A stretch of 39,642 bases of DNA from Gammaproteobacteria bacterium (GCA_029884455.1 JAOUHU010000026.1:1-39642), one strand, 5' to 3'. Numbered from the stretch's first letter, positions 1 to 10,657 are shown. The notes: generated by a model from the letters alone, not told the origin. Program-made: numbers and translations.

Positions 1-783
1 GGTTGCTGTGGCGCCTTCGCGGAGCGCGCCGCTGAGCTTAAAGCCAATGACATTCGGAATCAGCATCGTGATGGGCTGGCCGAGCATCGCCGCTTCGGCC
101 TCAATACCGCCGACACCCCAGCCGAGGACGCCCAGTCCGTTGATCATTGTGGTGTGCGAATCGGTGCCGACCACGGTATCCGGATACGCGGTTCGCACAC
201 CGTCCTTGTCGGCGTCAAATACGACCCGGCTCAGGTACTCGAGGTTGACCTGGTGCACGATGCCGGTATTCGGCGGCACAACGCGGAAATTCTCGAATGC
301 CGTCTGGCCCCAGCGCAGGAACGAGTAGCGCTCCTGGTTGCGGTGGAATTCGATCCGGTTGTTCAGGTCAAGCGAGTCCGAAGTGCCATAATTGTCCACC
401 TGCACCGAATGATCGATGACCAGCTCGGCTGGCGAAAGCGGGTTGATCCGGTCGGCTGAACCGCCAAGTTTGACCACGGCATCACGCATGGCCGCCAGAT
501 CCACGACGGCCGGCACGCCAGTAAAATCCTGCAGCACTACGCGACCGGGTGTAAATGAAATTTCAGTATCCGGCTCAGCCCTCGGATCCCAGTTTGCCAG
601 CGCAAGAATATTGTCGCGCGTAACATCGCGACCGTCCTCATGCCGCAAAAGGTTCTCCAGCAGTATTTTCAGCGAGTAGGGCAGCTGGCTGACATGGCCC
701 TGTTTGACCGCGTCCAGGCGGTAAATAGTGTATTCATGTTTGCCTACCACGAGCGTCGAGCGCGCTCCGAAGCTGTCCGTCAT
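1..783 (-). CDS. acnA: Aconitate hydratase, N-terminal 261 codons (partial at window edge)
   Basis: Reading the minus strand from the ATG at 783-781 gives an open frame that runs off position 1. It starts [20 protein letters not shown] and carries the aconitase blocks [36 protein letters not shown] sequence and [20 protein letters not shown]. These match the AcnA/IRP-type aconitase family, whose members are about 890 residues, so roughly the first 30 percent is present. AcnA interconverts citrate and isocitrate in the TCA cycle using a 4Fe-4S cluster; the cluster cysteines are expected in the part outside the window. It lies 85 bp downstream of mnmA in the same direction. Family assignment is secure; the choice of acnA over acnD-type paralogues is inferred from the N-terminal sequence. 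Confidence 0.93.
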   Translation of the reverse strand, partial: MTDSFGARSTLVVGKHEYTIYRLDAVKQGHVSQLPYSLKILLENLLRHEDGRDVTRDNILALANWDPRAEPDTEISFTPGRVVLQDFTGVPAVVDLAAMRDAVVKLGGSADRINPLSPAELVIDHSVQVDNYGTSDSLDLNNRIEFHRNQERYSFLRWGQTAFENFRVVPPNTGIVHQVNLEYLSRVVFDADKDGVRTAYPDTVVGTDSHTTMINGLGVLGWGVGGIEAEAAMLGQPITMLIPNVIGFKLSGALREGATAT

Positions 784-868
784 TGCTATTTTCTCCGCGA
801 TTCAGATTGGATCGATGTGACCCGCCGGCTGCAGGGCGCGAATTATAGCCGATGGGTTCGCGCGTCGC

Positions 869-1960
869 TCAGGAAATACGCTCGATGACAGCACCACCGA
901 GGCAACGTTCGGCTGCGTAAAAAACCACAAACTGGCCAACTGCAACTGCGCGTTGCGGCGTCTTGAAGTCCACGCGCAGCGCGCCGTCCTCTGCGCGTAC
1001 TGTGCACGCCTGGTCGGTTTGCCGGTAGCGCACCTTCGCCATGCAATGCAGCCCGCCTTCGAGCCCCACCGGTGGCTGGCCGATCCAGCTCGGATTGATC
1101 GCTAACAGGGAACGGCTGAGCAACAGCTCAGTCTCGCCTTGCGCAACGATAAGTACATTTCTCTGCAGGTCCTTATCGACCACGTACCACGGTTTTTCGG
1201 CAGCGTCCTTGCGACCGCCGATCTGTAGTCCCTGGCGCTGGCCGGGTGTGTAGTACATCAGTCCCGTGTGGCGGCCGACTTCAACACCTTCCGGCGTCTC
1301 GATGCTGCCGGGATTGGCGGGCAAATAGGTGCTCAGGAAATCACGAAACGGTCGCTCACCAATGAAACAAATGCCGGTGCTGTCCTTTTTGTCGTGAACG
1401 CTGAGCCCGCGGTCGCGAGCTATTTGCCGCACCTCCGCCTTGCCAAGTTCGCCGAGTGGAAATACCGTTTCGGCAAGCGCAGCCCCGCTGACAGCATGCA
1501 GGAAATAGCTCTGGTCCTTGTTCAAGTCCCGCGCCTTGAGCAAGGCGGTTTCGCCATCAATGATTCGTGTTCTGGCGTAATGACCGGTAGCCAGCAACTC
1601 GCCGCCGAGGCGTTTCGCTTGCTCTCGGAAAACACCGAACTTGATTTCGCGATTGCACAGGACATCGGGGTTCGGCGTGCGTCCGGCACGATACTCGGCG
1701 AGAAAATAGGCGAACACGCGTTCCCGGTACTGCCTGGAAAAATTTACATGGTGTAAAGGGATGTTCAGCCGCTCGCAGACCCGCCGCGCGTCCTGCAGGT
1801 CGTCGGCGGCGGTGCAGTAGCCGTCGTCGTCTTCCCAGTTGGTCATATGCAGCGCCTGCACCTCGGCGCCAGCGTCTTGCAGGAGCAGCGCGGCAACTGC
1901 CGAGTCGACACCGCCGGATAACCCGAGAATGATGCGTCGATTTTTGAGTGCCGGCTGCAT
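869..1960 (-). CDS. mnmA: tRNA-specific 2-thiouridylase MnmA
   Basis: The 363-residue product matches the usual family length. It has the PP-loop ATP pyrophosphatase motif SGGVDS at residues 15-20, the [14 protein letters not shown] block with catalytic Cys102, and a second cysteine, Cys198, in [12 protein letters not shown]. MnmA adenylates U34 of tRNA-Lys, -Glu and -Gln and replaces its oxygen with sulfur delivered by the Tus relay; the two cysteines form the catalytic persulfide/disulfide pair. The gene is downstream of a nudJ-like gene, as in E. coli. E. coli has hflD between mnmA and purB, but no hflD-like gene is visible here. The ATG at 1960 directly precedes the conserved N-terminal strand. 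Confidence 0.97.
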   Translation of the reverse strand: MQPALKNRRIILGLSGGVDSAVAALLLQDAGAEVQALHMTNWEDDDGYCTAADDLQDARRVCERLNIPLHHVNFSRQYRERVFAYFLAEYRAGRTPNPDVLCNREIKFGVFREQAKRLGGELLATGHYARTRIIDGETALLKARDLNKDQSYFLHAVSGAALAETVFPLGELGKAEVRQIARDRGLSVHDKKDSTGICFIGERPFRDFLSTYLPANPGSIETPEGVEVGRHTGLMYYTPGQRQGLQIGGRKDAAEKPWYVVDKDLQRNVLIVAQGETELLLSRSLLAINPSWIGQPPVGLEGGLHCMAKVRYRQTDQACTVRAEDGALRVDFKTPQRAVAVGQFVVFYAAERCLGGAVIERIS

Positions 1961-2029
1961 AAGCGGCTCAGTTTACTCAATAGCCGCGCGCGAAGGGGAA
2001 TTGCGGCCCGGCGCTGGTATTCGGGAGGT

Positions 2030-2521
2030 TCAGACGAGGTCAGCGCTGGCCATGACAGCCAGCACATTGTGTTGCAGCGGCAGCATCCCCGACAGCAGCT
2101 CGTGCGATTTGCGCTGACCTGCCTCGTAATCACGAACGGCGCGCAAGACCACGGGCGTACGCGCCGCACGGCGGCGGTGCTCAAGGTCGGTCGCCGATAT
2201 CCAGCGCACTGCAACGGTACTTTTGTCGAGCGACAAGCTCTCGTCGCGGCTGACGTACTCTGCGCTGTAGATAATGCGCAGAAATTGTTGCCGGGTTTGT
2301 GGCTGAATCCACAAATAAACCCCGATCAGGTCGCCGCAGACGACAGTGCAGCCGGTTTCTTCAAGCACTTCACGAACTACGGCTTGCTCCGGAGTCTCAC
2401 CGGATTCAATGTGACCGCCAGGCTGATTCAGAACCACACTGCCCATCGCGCGTTCTTCAACGATCAGGTAACGTCCATCTTTGGCAACGACTGCCGCTAC
2501 AGTCAAATCGGTTGGCAGCAT
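2030..2521 (-). CDS. nudJ: Nudix phosphohydrolase, NudJ-like
   Basis: The 163-residue protein has a complete Nudix box, GGHIESGETPEQAVVREVLEETG, at about residues 35-57, with the REVLEETG helix that binds the metals. NudJ-type enzymes hydrolyse nucleoside tri- and diphosphates and, in E. coli, thiamine pyrimidine pyrophosphate. The position directly upstream of mnmA is the same as in E. coli and supports the NudJ assignment over the many other small Nudix families. The gene starts 12 bp after the stop of the upstream small gene and is probably in one operon with it and with mnmA. The C-terminal 30 residues are not recognisable. Confidence 0.9.
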   Translation of the reverse strand: MLPTDLTVAAVVAKDGRYLIVEERAMGSVVLNQPGGHIESGETPEQAVVREVLEETGCTVVCGDLIGVYLWIQPQTRQQFLRIIYSAEYVSRDESLSLDKSTVAVRWISATDLEHRRRAARTPVVLRAVRDYEAGQRKSHELLSGMLPLQHNVLAVMASADLV

Positions 2522-2533
2522 ACGGGATTTTTT

Positions 2534-3031
2534 TTATACACCGATCTGGCGAAATTCAACGGCCACTTCGCTGGCGAGCCAGATCTCGTCGAACATCTTG
2601 CTGTATAACCTCGCGACTGGTGGCTCGAATGTGTCGACGATTCCCTCCCAGCGACTCGCCTGCAGGCGGTACACAAGTGCGGTGTCGTCGGCGATGCAGT
2701 ATGCTTCGGCGTGGGTTCGCAAGTCCTCGCGAACGTGGCGAAACTCGATATAGCTGTTCAGGCGGCGGCCGAGGTGCACAAAATTATTGCCGTTTTTGAT
2801 GGCACGCGACGGATCTGCAATCAGCACGCGGATGCGCGCGTAGGTTTTGGACAGCACAAGGCGCTTGATAACCTCGAGAAAATCGGGGTCGTCATAAATT
2901 CCTGGTTCCAGGTCATGCGTGAATATAGAGACCTTGCGATTGGCTTCGCGCGCCACTTCAATTGCGGCCAGTCGCATCTCGTTACGCGTCGAAATAACCC
3001 AGCGTTTGCCTTTTTCTCGAGCCTGTTCCAT
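2534..3031 (-). CDS. Conserved small protein, DUF7931-like (tentative)
   Basis: This 165-residue protein has no signal peptide or membrane segment. The N-terminal half (KRWVISTRNEMRLAAIEVAR, then SIFTHDLEPGIYDDPDFLEVI) and the middle (RIRVLIADPSRAIKNGNNFV) resemble the fold of phospholipase D-like proteins without the HKD catalytic motif. The pattern recalls the DUF7931 family, which I recall from gammaproteobacteria; that assignment is from memory and is tentative. It sits 12 bp upstream of nudJ and so is probably co-transcribed with nudJ and mnmA. The function is unknown. A 225-bp spacer separates it from purB. Confidence 0.75.
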   Translation of the reverse strand: MEQAREKGKRWVISTRNEMRLAAIEVAREANRKVSIFTHDLEPGIYDDPDFLEVIKRLVLSKTYARIRVLIADPSRAIKNGNNFVHLGRRLNSYIEFRHVREDLRTHAEAYCIADDTALVYRLQASRWEGIVDTFEPPVARLYSKMFDEIWLASEVAVEFRQIGV

Positions 3032-3256
3032 GTGCGCAGCGCGCCGTCCGATTAGGTTTGTGACTTGTTATCTTACCGATCAGGAAGGTGCCGCTGTGCC
3101 AACTGCGTCACGTTTTGGCTGTGATCATCGTGCTGAGAATTAGTCGCATCCCGCGTCATTACTGGTTTGCGGCGATTGACAGGTGCGGGGGAGGAAAGCT
3201 GCCAACTTCACATATGGTCGGCAAAACGCAGCACTCACCCGAGTCAGGGATTATGT

Positions 3257-4663
<1,407 letters not shown>

Positions 4664-4694
4664 TCATACACCACAGGACACGGCGAGACAGGTA

Positions 4695-6083
4695 ATGAAT
4701 GACAAGGAATTCCGCACCGAGAAGGACAGCATGGGCGAGCTTCAGGTGCCGGCAAAAGCGAAGTGGGGCGCCCAGACGCAACGTGCGGTAATAAATTTTC
4801 CTATCAGTGGTCTACGCATGCCGCGGCAATTTATTGCGGCGCTCGGCCTGGTCAAATGGGCCGCAGCCGGGGCCAATGCGGAGTTGGGCCTGATCGGCAC
4901 CAATCTTGCGATTGCGATCCAGAAAGCGGCGCTGCAGGTTGCCGCCGGCGAACACGATGCCGAGTTTCCGATCGACGTATTCCAGACCGGTTCGGGCACC
5001 AGCACGAATATGAATGCCAATGAGGTGATCGCAAATATCGCTTCGGCGATTCGCGGCTCTGCGGTGCACCCGAACGACCATGTCAACATGAGTCAAAGCA
5101 GCAACGATGTGATTCCCACCTGTGTGCACGTGAGTGCCGCGCTGGCGATCCAGCAACAGCTGCTGCCCGCGCTGCGCATCCTTTCGGTGGCACTGGAGAG
5201 AAAAGCGGATGAAGTGCGTGGCGTCGTCAAGACCGGCCGCACTCACCTGATGGATGCCATGCCGGTAACACTGGGCCAGGAACTCGATGGCTGGCGTGCA
5301 CAGATCGACAACAGCGTGGCACGACTTGCTGACAGCATGCCGCGACTCACCGCCCTCGCACAGGGCGGCACGGCCGTCGGCACCGGCATCAACGCGCATC
5401 CCAAGTTTGGCGCCAAGGTCGCCGTGCTGCTGAGCGAGCGCAGCGGTATCGATTTCCATCCGGCAAACTCAAAGTTCGAGGCCATGAGTACCCAGGACAC
5501 GGCGGTCGAGGTCTCCGGGCAATTGCGGGTACTGGCCGTGAGCCTGTCGAAGATTTCGAACGACCTGCGCTGGATGAATTCGGGTCCGCTGGCGGGTTTC
5601 GGCGAGATAGCGCTGCCGGCATTGCAGCCCGGTTCGAGCATCATGCCGGGCAAGGTCAACCCGGTAATTCCAGAGGCGGTCGCGATGGTCTGTGCGCAGG
5701 TGATCGGCAACGATACGACCATCGCCATCGGCGGCCAGTCCGGCAATTTCCAGCTCAACGTCATGCTGCCGGTGGTCGCGTACAACCTGTTGCAAAGTAT
5801 CGAATTGCTGAGCAATGCCAGCACCTGCCTGGCCGAAAAGGCGATTGCCGGATTCACGGTGAATATAGACAACATCAACCGGGCGCTGGATCGAAATCCG
5901 ATCCTGGTAACCGCGCTGAACCCGGTCATTGGCTACGAACTCGGCGCCGCAATTGCCAAGAAAGCCTATGCCGAGGGGCGGGCGGTCAAGGATGTCGCGC
6001 GCGAGATGACGGACCTGACGACCGAGGAGCTGGATCGCTTGCTCGACCCCGCAGCGCTGACCGAGGGTGGGATCAAGAATTAA
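4695..6083 (+). CDS. fumC: Fumarate hydratase class II
   Basis: The 462-residue product is typical of oxygen-stable, iron-free class II fumarase. Visible motifs are GSGTSTNMNANEVIAN, the catalytic-His block KTGRTHLMDAMPVTLGQE and the signature GSSIMPGKVNPVIPE at about residues 313-327. It hydrates fumarate to malate in the TCA cycle. The gene is transcribed away from purB across a 70-bp spacer; both enzymes belong to the same superfamily and share fumarate as product or substrate. Its 3' end touches the start of a Nudix gene, so it probably leads a fumC-nudix-mazG operon. The ATG at 4695 follows AGACAGGTA, a plausible ribosome site. Confidence 0.97.
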   Translation: MNDKEFRTEKDSMGELQVPAKAKWGAQTQRAVINFPISGLRMPRQFIAALGLVKWAAAGANAELGLIGTNLAIAIQKAALQVAAGEHDAEFPIDVFQTGSGTSTNMNANEVIANIASAIRGSAVHPNDHVNMSQSSNDVIPTCVHVSAALAIQQQLLPALRILSVALERKADEVRGVVKTGRTHLMDAMPVTLGQELDGWRAQIDNSVARLADSMPRLTALAQGGTAVGTGINAHPKFGAKVAVLLSERSGIDFHPANSKFEAMSTQDTAVEVSGQLRVLAVSLSKISNDLRWMNSGPLAGFGEIALPALQPGSSIMPGKVNPVIPEAVAMVCAQVIGNDTTIAIGGQSGNFQLNVMLPVVAYNLLQSIELLSNASTCLAEKAIAGFTVNIDNINRALDRNPILVTALNPVIGYELGAAIAKKAYAEGRAVKDVAREMTDLTTEELDRLLDPAALTEGGIKN

Positions 6084-6087
6084 GGCG

Positions 6088-6717
6088 GTGTTTACGGCCG
6101 ATGAACTCAGGCAGCGCTTCGCGCACACGGTGCTGCCTGCCGATCCGACGGCTGTCATCGAGTACCCGGGCAGCCGGCACTGGCCCGAAAGTTTGCAGCA
6201 GCAGCTACGCGCGACACTGGTTCCGGCCGGAGTGCTGATTCCGGTCTTTGACCGTCCGGACAGCGAGCACGGGCTGTCGCTGCTGTTGACACAACGCGCC
6301 GCGGACCTCAAGCATCATGCCGGGCAGGTCAGCTTTCCGGGCGGCCGCATGGAATCCGGCGATGCCAATGTTGGTGTAACGGCCTTGCGCGAAACACAGG
6401 AGGAGGTCGGCATCAGCATCGACCTGGTCTCGGTGATCGGCTTTCTGCAGCCGATGCCAACGATTACCGGTTACGCGGTCACGCCGGTGGTCGGCCTGAT
6501 CGAGGCCAGCGTCGAGCCCGTGCCTGACCACAAGGAAGTCGATTTCGCCTTCGAGGTGCCACTTTCGTTTTTGCTTCAGCCGGGCAACCAGCGGCTCGTG
6601 CAGCGTGAGCTGCACGGCAGGAGCTTTCCGATGGTCGAGTTTCACTATTCGGGTCATCGCATCTGGGGAGCGACGGCGATGATGATTTTGGAATTCGTAA
6701 AAATCCTTAAGAACTAA
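6088..6717 (+). CDS. CoA pyrophosphatase-type Nudix hydrolase (NudL-like)
   Basis: The central region has the NuCoA motif followed by a Nudix box: LLLTQRAADLKHHAGQVSFP, then GGRMESG and ALRETQEEVGI. One extra residue separates the glycine-rich part from the RE element, as in E. coli NudL. Family members hydrolyse CoA and its thioesters to 3',5'-ADP and 4'-phosphopantetheine derivatives. The start is uncertain. A GTG at 6067 overlaps fumC by 17 bp (216 aa); a GTG at 6088 just after the fumC stop gives 209 aa and a typical N-terminus (MFTADELRQRF). Neither has a well-spaced ribosome site. I chose 6088. The arrangement suggests translational coupling to fumC. Confidence 0.88.
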   Translation: MFTADELRQRFAHTVLPADPTAVIEYPGSRHWPESLQQQLRATLVPAGVLIPVFDRPDSEHGLSLLLTQRAADLKHHAGQVSFPGGRMESGDANVGVTALRETQEEVGISIDLVSVIGFLQPMPTITGYAVTPVVGLIEASVEPVPDHKEVDFAFEVPLSFLLQPGNQRLVQRELHGRSFPMVEFHYSGHRIWGATAMMILEFVKILKN

Positions 6718-6723
6718 GTAGTT

Positions 6724-7527
6724 ATGAGACCAATTGAGAAATTACATGAAGTTATGGCGGCACTGCGGGACCCGGATAACGGCTGTCCGTGGGATCTGGA
6801 ACAGAACTCCAGGACGATTGCGCCGCACACCATCGAAGAGGCGTATGAGGTCTTCGATGCGATCGAGCGCAATGATATTGATGACCTGCGCGACGAATTG
6901 GGTGACCTGCTGTTTCACGTCGTGTTTCATGCCCGTTTGGCCGAAGAGGCAGGGCATTTTGACTTCAACGACGTCGCCCGGGCCATCGTCGACAAGCTGG
7001 AACGGCGTCATCCGCACGTTTTCGGTACGGTAAGCGAACGCGATGCGCGACAGGTCGCCGCCAACTGGGAACAGATCAAGGCCGACGAGCGCGCAGAGCT
7101 GGTCGACAAAAGTGCTCTGGCCGGCGTAGCCAGGGCACTGCCGGCGCTGAAACGTGCCCAGAAGCTTGGCAACAGGGCTGCGAGCGTGGGTTTCGACTGG
7201 CCCGACCGGCTTGGCGTGGACGAGAAAATCCGTGAGGAACTCGGCGAACTGGAAGTTGCGGTCGGTAGCCGTGACCGCGCGGCAATCGACGAGGAGTTTG
7301 GCGACCTGCTGTTCGCCGTGGTCAACCTGGCGCGCCATTTGCAGGTTGACCCGGAGGCGGCACTTACGGCCGCCAATTACAAGTTTGAGCGCCGTTTTCG
7401 CGCCATGGAGCAAAACATCCTGCGCCGCGGCAAGAAGCTGAGCGAACTGACGCTGGAGTCGCTCGACCAGGAGTGGCGGGCGGCCAAGCAGCGTCTCAAA
7501 GGCGAACAGGGGTCGGAGCCCTCCTAG
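6724..7527 (+). CDS. mazG: Nucleoside triphosphate pyrophosphohydrolase MazG
   Basis: The 267-residue protein contains two MazG all-alpha NTPase domains in tandem. The first holds DPDNGCPWDLEQ, the metal-binding EEAYEVFDAIE and DELGDLLFHVVFHARL. The second holds EELGELEVAVG and EEFGDLLFAVVNLARHL. This layout and length match E. coli MazG. The enzyme converts NTPs and dNTPs to monophosphates plus pyrophosphate and is linked to house-cleaning and lowering of (p)ppGpp. It starts 6 bp after the Nudix gene, so two nucleotide-sanitising enzymes share one probable transcript. No mazEF toxin-antitoxin pair is adjacent. Confidence 0.96.
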   Translation: MRPIEKLHEVMAALRDPDNGCPWDLEQNSRTIAPHTIEEAYEVFDAIERNDIDDLRDELGDLLFHVVFHARLAEEAGHFDFNDVARAIVDKLERRHPHVFGTVSERDARQVAANWEQIKADERAELVDKSALAGVARALPALKRAQKLGNRAASVGFDWPDRLGVDEKIREELGELEVAVGSRDRAAIDEEFGDLLFAVVNLARHLQVDPEAALTAANYKFERRFRAMEQNILRRGKKLSELTLESLDQEWRAAKQRLKGEQGSEPS

Positions 7528-7673
7528 TGCCACATCGTTGCAGTACGTCCGCAACTCGGTCCAAAAGGGTTCTGACCTGTGCCGGCTTGTTCAGGGACTG
7601 TTCATTGGCGCGCAACTAATCTTGTGCGCAGGCTGGCAAATGCGCCAGTCGACAGCCCAGGAGGAACCAGATC

Positions 7674-8210
7674 ATGATCAGCAAACGAAACACAGCAGGA
7701 ATGGCCGCAGCTGCCGTGCTGCTTGGCCTGGCAACTGGAGCAGTCGCCAAACCAGTCTACGACTATGCGGACGTTATCAGCGCAAAGCCCATCGTGCGCT
7801 ACGTAACGGTCAGGACCCCCGTGCAGGAATGCTGGGACGACGTCGAATACTACACAGTTGACCATCGGCCGCCCGGCATCGGCGCCAGGACGCTGGCCGG
7901 CGCGGTCATCGGTGGCGTGATCGGCCACCAGTTTGGCAGCGGCAGTGGTAATGACGCGGCAACGGTTGCGGGGACCCTGATTGGTGCGACAGTGGCCAAT
8001 CGCAGTGCCTATCGCAACGGCACCTATGGCCCGGTGCAATACTCCCGCCCGGTGAAACGTTGCGAAACGCAGTATCGCGAGCGGCAGGAAGAGCGCATTG
8101 ACGGCTATGAGGTCGTGTACCGCTACCATGGCCAGAAATATGCCACGCGTATGCCTTACGATCCGGGTCGGACGCTGCGGGTGCGTGTCGACATCCGGCC
8201 CGCGGGCTAG
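7674..8210 (+). CDS. Glycine-zipper 2TM-domain envelope protein
   Basis: The 178-residue protein begins with a signal peptide (MAAAAVLLGLATGAVAKPVY, cleavage likely after AVA at about residue 26). A glycine-zipper segment follows at about residues 65-105: ARTLAGAVIGGVIGHQFGSG, then AATVAGTLIGATVAN. The pattern matches Gly-zipper 2TM proteins related to the rickettsial 17-kDa antigen and SlyB. The C-terminal half is basic and contains two cysteines (ECWDD and KRCET) and a YxxY-rich beta-like stretch. No lipobox is present, so it is probably an outer-membrane or periplasmic protein. AGGAGGAAC just upstream of the ATG is a strong ribosome site. The specific role is unknown. Confidence 0.85.
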   Translation: MISKRNTAGMAAAAVLLGLATGAVAKPVYDYADVISAKPIVRYVTVRTPVQECWDDVEYYTVDHRPPGIGARTLAGAVIGGVIGHQFGSGSGNDAATVAGTLIGATVANRSAYRNGTYGPVQYSRPVKRCETQYRERQEERIDGYEVVYRYHGQKYATRMPYDPGRTLRVRVDIRPAG

Positions 8211-8227
8211 GACGTGACGTCGTTCGT

Positions 8228-8274
8228 TGCAATTGGCCGGTTGGCATACCACACTGGCGAACCTGCCAATTGCA
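8228..8274. repeat. Inverted repeat between glycine-zipper gene and PepSY gene
   Basis: TGCAATTGGC at 8228-8237 and GCCAATTGCA at 8265-8274 are exact reverse complements. After one mismatch the stem extends by four more pairs (GGTT with AACC), leaving a 17-base loop. It lies between the stop of the envelope gene and the GTG of the PepSY gene. No T-run follows, so it is not a classical intrinsic terminator. It could be an operator, an RNA processing site or a factor-assisted terminator. Confidence 0.55.
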
Positions 8275-8306
8275 GCTTCGACGGCGTCGTTCAAAGGTAA
8301 TTTTCG

Positions 8307-8585
8307 GTGCGATTGATTCTCATAATCCTGACATGGTGTGTTCTGGCCGCAGTGCCGTCGGCGGCGCAGGCATTCGATCTGAATGATGTCCTGCAGCTGG
8401 CCGATAACGACGGCATGACGCTGTCGGAGGCGGTCGAATCCGTACGTCGCAGCACCGACGGGCGCATTGTCAGCGCGGAGACCAGAACCAAAAACGGCAA
8501 TGAAGTGCACCACATCAAGGTGCTCACTAAGGATGGCAAGGTGAAAACCTACACAGTCCAGGGACGCAAGAGCAATAAGGGGTAG
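8307..8585 (+). CDS. Small exported PepSY-like protein
   Basis: This 92-residue protein starts with GTG at 8307, six bases after the ribosome-site-like AAAGGT. A signal peptide (LILIILTWCVLAAVPSAAQA) is followed by a single PepSY-like module: LSEAVESVRRSTDGRIVSAE and then GNEVHHIKVLTKDGKVKTYTV. Single-PepSY proteins are commonly encoded beside OmpR/PhoP-type two-component systems and are thought to act in the periplasm as inhibitors or accessory sensors. Here it lies 4 bp upstream of such a response regulator, so an accessory role in that system is likely. Direct sensing is inference. Confidence 0.82.
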   Translation: MRLILIILTWCVLAAVPSAAQAFDLNDVLQLADNDGMTLSEAVESVRRSTDGRIVSAETRTKNGNEVHHIKVLTKDGKVKTYTVQGRKSNKG

Positions 8586-8589
8586 GCGC

Positions 8590-9276
8590 ATGCGATTGCT
8601 GGTGATTGAAGACGATGAAATCCTGCGGGCATCGTTGGTGGCCAAGCTGGTCGACGCAGGATTTGCCGTGGAACAGGCGGCCGATGGCAAGGAGGGGTTG
8701 TATTGTGCGCTGGAGTACCCGATAGACCTCGCGATTATCGATCTCGGCCTGCCTGAAATATCGGGCCTCGATATTATTCGAAGATGCAGGGAGAACGGCA
8801 AAAGTTTTCCGATTCTGATATTGACGGCACGTGATCGCTGGCAGGACAAGGTGGACGGCCTCGATGCCGGTGCCGATGACTACGTGGTAAAGCCGTTCCA
8901 GTTCGAGGAAGTTATTGCACGCGTCAACGCACTGCTGCGGCGCAGTGGCGGCTGGGCATCGTCGGAAATGATTGCGGGACCGGTATCACTCGATCTGACA
9001 CGCCAGCAAGTCAAGGTGCACGATGTTGCGGTGGAGCTGACCAGCTTTGAGTACAAAATCCTCGAGTACCTGATGGTCCGCGCCGGGCAGGTAATTTCAA
9101 AAACAGAATTGACCGACCGGCTTTATGACCAGGACTTTGAGCGCGACAGCAATGTGATCGAAGTTTTTGTCGGCCGGCTGCGAAAGAAGCTGGATCCCGA
9201 CAATTCCATTAAGCCGATCGAAACATTGCGCGGCCGTGGCTATCGCTTTGGACTGGAACGCAAGCAGTCCGCCTGA
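8590..9276 (+). CDS. OmpR/PhoP-family response regulator
   Basis: The 228-residue protein has a receiver domain followed by an OmpR-type winged helix. The acidic pocket is IEDDE, the phosphoacceptor is Asp51 (IIDLGLPEISG), the switch Thr is in ILTARD and the conserved lysine is Lys101 (VVKPFQ). The C-terminal half contains LTSFEYKILEYLM and the recognition region up to ETLRGRGYRFGLE. It closely resembles the PhoP/QseB group. The gene is in an operon with the PepSY protein (4 bp) and the histidine kinase (8 bp). Its targets are unknown, but the PhoP-like makeup suggests control of envelope functions. Confidence 0.95.
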   Translation: MRLLVIEDDEILRASLVAKLVDAGFAVEQAADGKEGLYCALEYPIDLAIIDLGLPEISGLDIIRRCRENGKSFPILILTARDRWQDKVDGLDAGADDYVVKPFQFEEVIARVNALLRRSGGWASSEMIAGPVSLDLTRQQVKVHDVAVELTSFEYKILEYLMVRAGQVISKTELTDRLYDQDFERDSNVIEVFVGRLRKKLDPDNSIKPIETLRGRGYRFGLERKQSA

Positions 9277-9284
9277 GTCGGCAC

Positions 9285-10640
9285 ATGTCGTCGTTAAGTG
9301 CCCGATTGCTTGTATCCGTCAGCCTGCTGTTGCTGATTTTTTTTGGCGTTACGATTGTGGTACTCGATGTGGCGTTTCGCACCGCCAGCGAACAGGCGCA
9401 AAAGGACATTCTTGACAGCCAGCTGATGTCATTGCTGGCCGCGGCCGAGCCCACCGATGGCGGAGTACTCGGTATGCCACCGGACCTGCCCGAACCACGT
9501 TTTGGCACCATCGGTTCGGGCCTGTACGCAGAAGTGACTGGCGCTGACGGCGCCAGCATCTGGCGCTCGCGTTCAGCGCTGGGACTCGAATTGCCGGCGA
9601 TCGTCCCGGCTGCGGGTGGGGCGCAGAAGTTTGCTGAGGCCGCGCTGCAGGACGGCACGCCGTTGCTGACGCTCAGCCTGGCGGTGCAGTGGGAATTCCC
9701 CGACGGTCAGTTGCGGCCATACGTCTTCAAAGTCGCCGAGAGTCTTGACGCGTTCAACGCACAAGTCGCCAAATTTCGCCGTCAACTATTCAGCTGGTTC
9801 GGCGCGATTGCGGTGATCATGCTGTTGTCCATCGCTTTTCTGTTGCGCGGCATGTTGCGCCCGCTGCGGCAGATCGAAGCGGAAATCGCCGCGATTGAGG
9901 AGGGCGCGCGCGCCAGCTTATCCGATCGTTACCCGAGCGAATTGCAAGGGGTTGCGCGCAATATGAATCTCCTGATCGGCAGTGAGCGCGCCCGTTCCGA
10001 GCGCTATCGAGTTACCCTCGGCAACCTGGCGCACAGCCTCAAGACACCCCTGGCGGCCATTCGGGCCCTGCTTGAGGAACGCGAGCAGCCGGAATTCGAG
10101 CGTCGTGCAAATGAGCAGATCGATCGCATGGATGAGATCGTTCGCTATCAATTGCGCAAGCCGGCAGCGACAGCGAATGAAAGCCCGGCACTTGTGCGTG
10201 TCGATATTGCCGCTGAAGTGCAGCGCCTGGTCAACGGGTTACGAAAAGTGCATCACGTAAAGTCACCGCGCATCGAGGTGGAGGTCGACCCAAGAGCACG
10301 ATTGCGCGGTGACGTTGGCGATCTGCACGAGCTGGCCGGCAATCTTATCGACAATGCCTGCAAGTGGTGCAAGTCCGGCGTTCGGGTCAGCGTAGCCGCG
10401 GTTTCTGCGGAGGATTCGCGCGCCGCGGGCATGGTGCTGCGCGTAGAAGACGATGGTCCGGGCGTGTCGTCCGACGATGCCGGGGTCCTGTTGCAACGTG
10501 GCACGCGCCTGGACGAGTCGACCCCGGGGCACGGCATTGGCCTGGCGATAGTCAGGGATATTGTTCTTTCCTACGGTGGCGACATTACAATCGGCCGCTC
10601 GCCGCTCGGCGGCGCCGAAATCACAGTGACAATTCCTTAG
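9285..10640 (+). CDS. PhoQ-like sensor histidine kinase
   Basis: The 451-residue protein has two membrane helices (about residues 8-27 and 168-190) that bracket a periplasmic domain of about 140 residues. A short HAMP-like linker (LRPLRQIEAEIAAIEEGARA) follows. The H-box is NLAHSLKTPLAA with phosphorylatable His250. The ATPase domain has the N-box NLIDNACKWC, the G1 box VEDDGPGV and the G2 box GHGIGLAIV. The NLAHSLKTPL form of the H-box is typical of PhoQ-type kinases. It pairs with the preceding regulator. The periplasmic ligand cannot be read from sequence, although the adjacent PepSY protein is a plausible modulator. Confidence 0.94.
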   Translation: MSSLSARLLVSVSLLLLIFFGVTIVVLDVAFRTASEQAQKDILDSQLMSLLAAAEPTDGGVLGMPPDLPEPRFGTIGSGLYAEVTGADGASIWRSRSALGLELPAIVPAAGGAQKFAEAALQDGTPLLTLSLAVQWEFPDGQLRPYVFKVAESLDAFNAQVAKFRRQLFSWFGAIAVIMLLSIAFLLRGMLRPLRQIEAEIAAIEEGARASLSDRYPSELQGVARNMNLLIGSERARSERYRVTLGNLAHSLKTPLAAIRALLEEREQPEFERRANEQIDRMDEIVRYQLRKPAATANESPALVRVDIAAEVQRLVNGLRKVHHVKSPRIEVEVDPRARLRGDVGDLHELAGNLIDNACKWCKSGVRVSVAAVSAEDSRAAGMVLRVEDDGPGVSSDDAGVLLQRGTRLDESTPGHGIGLAIVRDIVLSYGGDITIGRSPLGGAEITVTIP

Positions 10641-10657
10641 CTGCGGACGGGCACAGC

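Noticed and set aside
5469..6311. Minus-strand open frame of 280 codons
   Set aside because: It is antisense to fumC and the Nudix gene, both clearly coding on the plus strand.
7602..8849. Long minus-strand open frame of 415 codons
   Set aside because: It lies opposite three plus-strand genes with clear domains and ribosome sites and has no recognisable motif; it is a by-product of the GC-rich codon pattern.
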